A stretch of 15,843 nt of DNA from CAZEMR01 sp964513465. Lineage in GTDB: Bacteria; Bacteroidota; Ignavibacteria; Kapaibacteriales; UBA2268. The notes under the pieces were generated by a model. It made no database searches. It was not told the DNA's origin and was given only the letters and a program-made list of their open reading frames with translations. The stretch spans positions 1 to 15,843 of the forward strand of contig CAZEMR010000067.1 of NCBI GenBank assembly GCA_964513465.1. The letters run 5' to 3'. Numbering within the stretch: the first letter of the stretch is position 1; each line of letters starts with the position of its first letter. The position numbers and the translations under genes are program-made. Positions 13,618-15,843 of the stretch are shown piece after piece.

Positions 13618-15705
13618 CTAATCCCGGACGCAGCGGACGTAGTGACCAAATGCATTCAATGACCAATCTCGGGTAATTCCTGAAATAAATCTGGTAAGTG
13701 TCCTAAAGCATAATCGATTTTGCTCTCTGATGTTTTCTGTACTTGTCCAAAACGTAGCATGATCACCCATCCAGTTGAAGCCGGCGGAAGATCCCAGAAT
13801 ACCGCCGGGCAACGCATTGAATCCGGAGCTATTGGTGGCGCCTCCGGTCGATTCATTCCAGTATCCGTCGCCATTCTCAATTGTTCCGGTCGATTTCAGT
13901 TTATTGCCTTCATCCGTCCCCCTTACGCCAAATTTATCAACAACTTCTGCGCTCATCCCCAGGCATATCTCAAGCTCCATCCATTCCTCGTCCGACGGCA
14001 CATGCCAGCCCTCCGGAGCTAAGCCACGCTTATCGTTTACTGCATACCCATTGTAAAGTTTGCCATATATTTTACCATTTTCCGGATCATTATCGTAATA
14101 ACACCATGCGCCTTCCTGTTTGCTGCTTGCATCCTGCCATTCCTCCGGAGTCCGGGCGTGGCGTATCGAATCGCCATTGCGATAAACAGCTACATCCAGA
14201 TTGCGCTTCATCCATACCTTATCACAGATTTTTACAGTGTCAATTTCCTTTTCAACTCCTATTGTCACCCGCGCGAGGCAGTCCTCGCTGGGGGTATCGG
14301 GGATATCCGTCCATTTATAATTAAATCCGCTTACTCCGCGGGCGATCTCGTTCCATGTGGCGCCGGCGTCAGTCGAGTACTCCAGCAGCACCGGCTCGCT
14401 GGGTACCACGCCAGTCCAGGTGATCACCGTATCAATGCCGACCATGAATCGCTCGCCGCCGTTGGGGTGCACCAGCCGCAGCGTTTTCTCCTTTGGCGGG
14501 ATGCCCGGATATCCGCCTTTCGCCCAGAAAAAGCGGCCCTCGCAGGCGTCGCTTTCTACCTCGAAGCCGCTTGAGACCTCGCCGGAATCCGTCGCGAAGA
14601 ACTCTATCTCCAGCGTCCGGCTCTGATCGATCCCCAGGGTAAACGGTGGCGCCGATCCGCCCCAGTCGGTTATCGTGAAATGCGAATTCGACGGGGTAAT
14701 CCCGTTAATCGTAATTGCCCGTTTGCGCGCCGTGATCGTCACCGGCAGTGTTTTGGCGGTCATCGGCTCAATCCCGCCGAACAGCAGCTCCACCGGCTCG
14801 AATTCCAGTTGCGAAAGCTGCCCGATATCCAATAAATAATGCGCGCGGGCGGTTGTGTTATTCCTGTTTAATTTTAATTCGCAATTGCGGAATTTCATGC
14901 AGTCATAATCGCTCTGCCAGGCTATGGTGCAGGGCTCGGCCGATTTTGCGATCGACTGGATTTTGACGAATACCTCGCGGCAGTCTTCGGGCGTTACCTG
15001 CTCGAAGCATAGCCCGCCCGTGCCATTGCAAATATCAATCAGGCACTGCGGCGCCTGCATCAACAGCGTCACCACGTAAATCGTTATATCATTCTGATTT
15101 GCCTGAGAAATTATCGCATTCACGTCCGGCGTTTTATTCGGAGCGCCATCGCTGAGGAAGACCACGATCTTTTTATGCTTCCCGCGCGCGGCCACCGCCA
15201 GATTGCCTGTGTTCGGATCGAGGAAAGCCGGTTCGTAATTGGTGCCGCCGCCCGGAGTGAGTGAATTGATGCGGCTATTCAGCAGGTCGCGATCGACCGT
15301 GAAATCCTGCACGATATTGCTCGCATTCGAAAAGCTTGTCGCCGCGCACTCGAACTTGCCGGCGGGCAGACCGTCGATCCACGCCTCTGCGGCGGATTTG
15401 GCCACGTCAAGATTGCCGCCCGCCATCGATCCGCTCACATCAATCGTGAGCACAGTCGATAGCTTCGGCGGCTCCGGCGGGGGAGTGCACGAAACGTCGA
15501 GAATCTGGCGCGGCACGCCGCTCTCGGTAAGCTCGAAATCCCCCGGGGCGAGATCAGTGATTTGATTGAATTCGGAATCGAAGGCATAGAATTTGGCTTC
15601 GACCCGCGGGAAATTGTCGGTATTGAGATCGAAAAGGAAAACTTCCTGCGCCGGGGCTAAGGCCGGAAACAGCAGGCACATTGCGATCAGAAGGGATTTT
15701 CGCAT
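13618..15705 (-). CDS. Secreted von Willebrand A domain + FISUMP domain protein
   Basis: A 695-residue exported protein. The signal peptide is about residues 1-19 (KSLLIAMCLLFPALAPAQ). After a short beta domain comes a von Willebrand A domain (about 83-240) with a complete metal-ion-dependent adhesion site: DVSGS (D89, S91, S93), T155 in GGGTNYEP and D186 in FLSDGAP. Two beta-rich stretches follow (about 285-400 and 409-485; the second has HPNGGER and LEYSTDAGATW). The last ~200 residues are a FISUMP domain (Fibrobacter succinogenes major paralogous family): VKICDKVWMKRNLDV, APEGWHVPSDEEW, GGILGSSAGF, FWTST and the terminal HYVRCVRD. No T9SS sorting domain is seen. An upstream TTG at 15738 would add 11 residues and spoil the signal peptide, so the ATG at 15705 is chosen. 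Metal-dependent adhesion is the likely role; the ligand is unknown. Confidence 0.85.
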   Translation of the reverse strand: MRKSLLIAMCLLFPALAPAQEVFLFDLNTDNFPRVEAKFYAFDSEFNQITDLAPGDFELTESGVPRQILDVSCTPPPEPPKLSTVLTIDVSGSMAGGNLDVAKSAAEAWIDGLPAGKFECAATSFSNASNIVQDFTVDRDLLNSRINSLTPGGGTNYEPAFLDPNTGNLAVAARGKHKKIVVFLSDGAPNKTPDVNAIISQANQNDITIYVVTLLMQAPQCLIDICNGTGGLCFEQVTPEDCREVFVKIQSIAKSAEPCTIAWQSDYDCMKFRNCELKLNRNNTTARAHYLLDIGQLSQLEFEPVELLFGGIEPMTAKTLPVTITARKRAITINGITPSNSHFTITDWGGSAPPFTLGIDQSRTLEIEFFATDSGEVSSGFEVESDACEGRFFWAKGGYPGIPPKEKTLRLVHPNGGERFMVGIDTVITWTGVVPSEPVLLEYSTDAGATWNEIARGVSGFNYKWTDIPDTPSEDCLARVTIGVEKEIDTVKICDKVWMKRNLDVAVYRNGDSIRHARTPEEWQDASSKQEGAWCYYDNDPENGKIYGKLYNGYAVNDKRGLAPEGWHVPSDEEWMELEICLGMSAEVVDKFGVRGTDEGNKLKSTGTIENGDGYWNESTGGATNSSGFNALPGGILGSSAGFNWMGDHATFWTSTENIREQNRLCFRTLTRFISGITRDWSLNAFGHYVRCVRD

Positions 15706-15777
15706 GGCATATGTTAATATAAATGAATAAAATCGCAAATCAGAGGGAACCGGGATTAGTTTGCGACAACCGATTTA

Positions 15778-15783
15778 ATTATA
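15778..15783 (-). promoter_or_regulatory. Possible -10 box for the von Willebrand/FISUMP gene
   Basis: A perfect TATAAT on the - strand, about 72 bases before the ATG at 15705. No good -35 box stands 16-18 bases further upstream; TTGCCG is present but only 12 bases away. This is the only promoter-like signal seen in the 138-bp upstream region. Confidence 0.25.
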
Positions 15784-15843
15784 TAACACAGCAAACGGCA
15801 AAATGTCTCAGAATTTATCGAAAAAAATATCCTGAAAAATCTT

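Noticed and set aside
15706..15738. TTG start for the von Willebrand/FISUMP gene
   Set aside because: It would place 11 residues before a complete signal peptide and has no ribosome binding site. ATG at 15705 is simpler.
6444..15812. Shared CTGAGACATTT upstream of the LON-domain gene and (on the - strand) upstream of the von Willebrand/FISUMP gene as a common regulatory site
   Set aside because: A single 11-base match between two places is expected by chance in a window of this size, and it has different spacing to the genes.

Overview
The window looks like a chromosomal scaffold piece from a Bacteroidota/FCB-group bacterium, possibly near Kapabacteria, Ignavibacteria or Chlorobi. This rests on four observations: a secreted protein with a type IX secretion (T9SS) type-A C-terminal sorting domain, signal peptides ending in Ala-Gln, a FISUMP domain (common in Bacteroidetes/Fibrobacteres), and several genes with weak or no Shine-Dalgarno sequence. 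The lineage is inference. A run of 100 N with exact 55-bp duplicated flanks shows that this is a draft assembly.

Left part (1-5996, all + strand): an iron-sulfur cluster (SUF) assembly locus. It contains the 3' end of sufC, then sufD, sufS, sufU and a short SufT/MIP18-type (DUF59) gene, tightly spaced. After a 114-bp AT-rich gap comes a second group: a PaaE-type flavin/[2Fe-2S] ferredoxin reductase, a SufA/IscA-type A-type carrier and an iron-type superoxide dismutase. A clear intrinsic terminator follows. Together the genes supply sulfur (SufS to SufU), scaffold and ATPase parts (SufC, SufD), cluster delivery (SufA, SufT), electrons (reductase) and protection of clusters from superoxide (SOD).

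Middle (5997-8320): a 478-bp non-coding stretch with degenerate short repeats, then a LON substrate-binding-domain protein and folP (dihydropteroate synthase) on +. folP converges on a small, extremely acidic protein gene on the - strand, and the two stop codons share one TTAA.

Right part (8461-15705, all - strand): genes for secreted or envelope proteins. In transcription order these are a von Willebrand A + FISUMP protein, a REP-associated tyrosine transposase (RAYT, Y1/HUH family), a T9SS-sorted multi-domain protein and a tandem-OmpA-domain outer-membrane protein. The last two overlap by four bases. The transposase is surrounded by a family of palindromes built on CCTTCSGAAGG-like cores, and one perfect 33-bp palindrome lies in frame inside the transposase gene. 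The gene appears split by the N run, but collapsing the duplicated 55 bp restores one intact 194-residue frame. This self-contained RAYT/REP module is the most interesting structure in the window.
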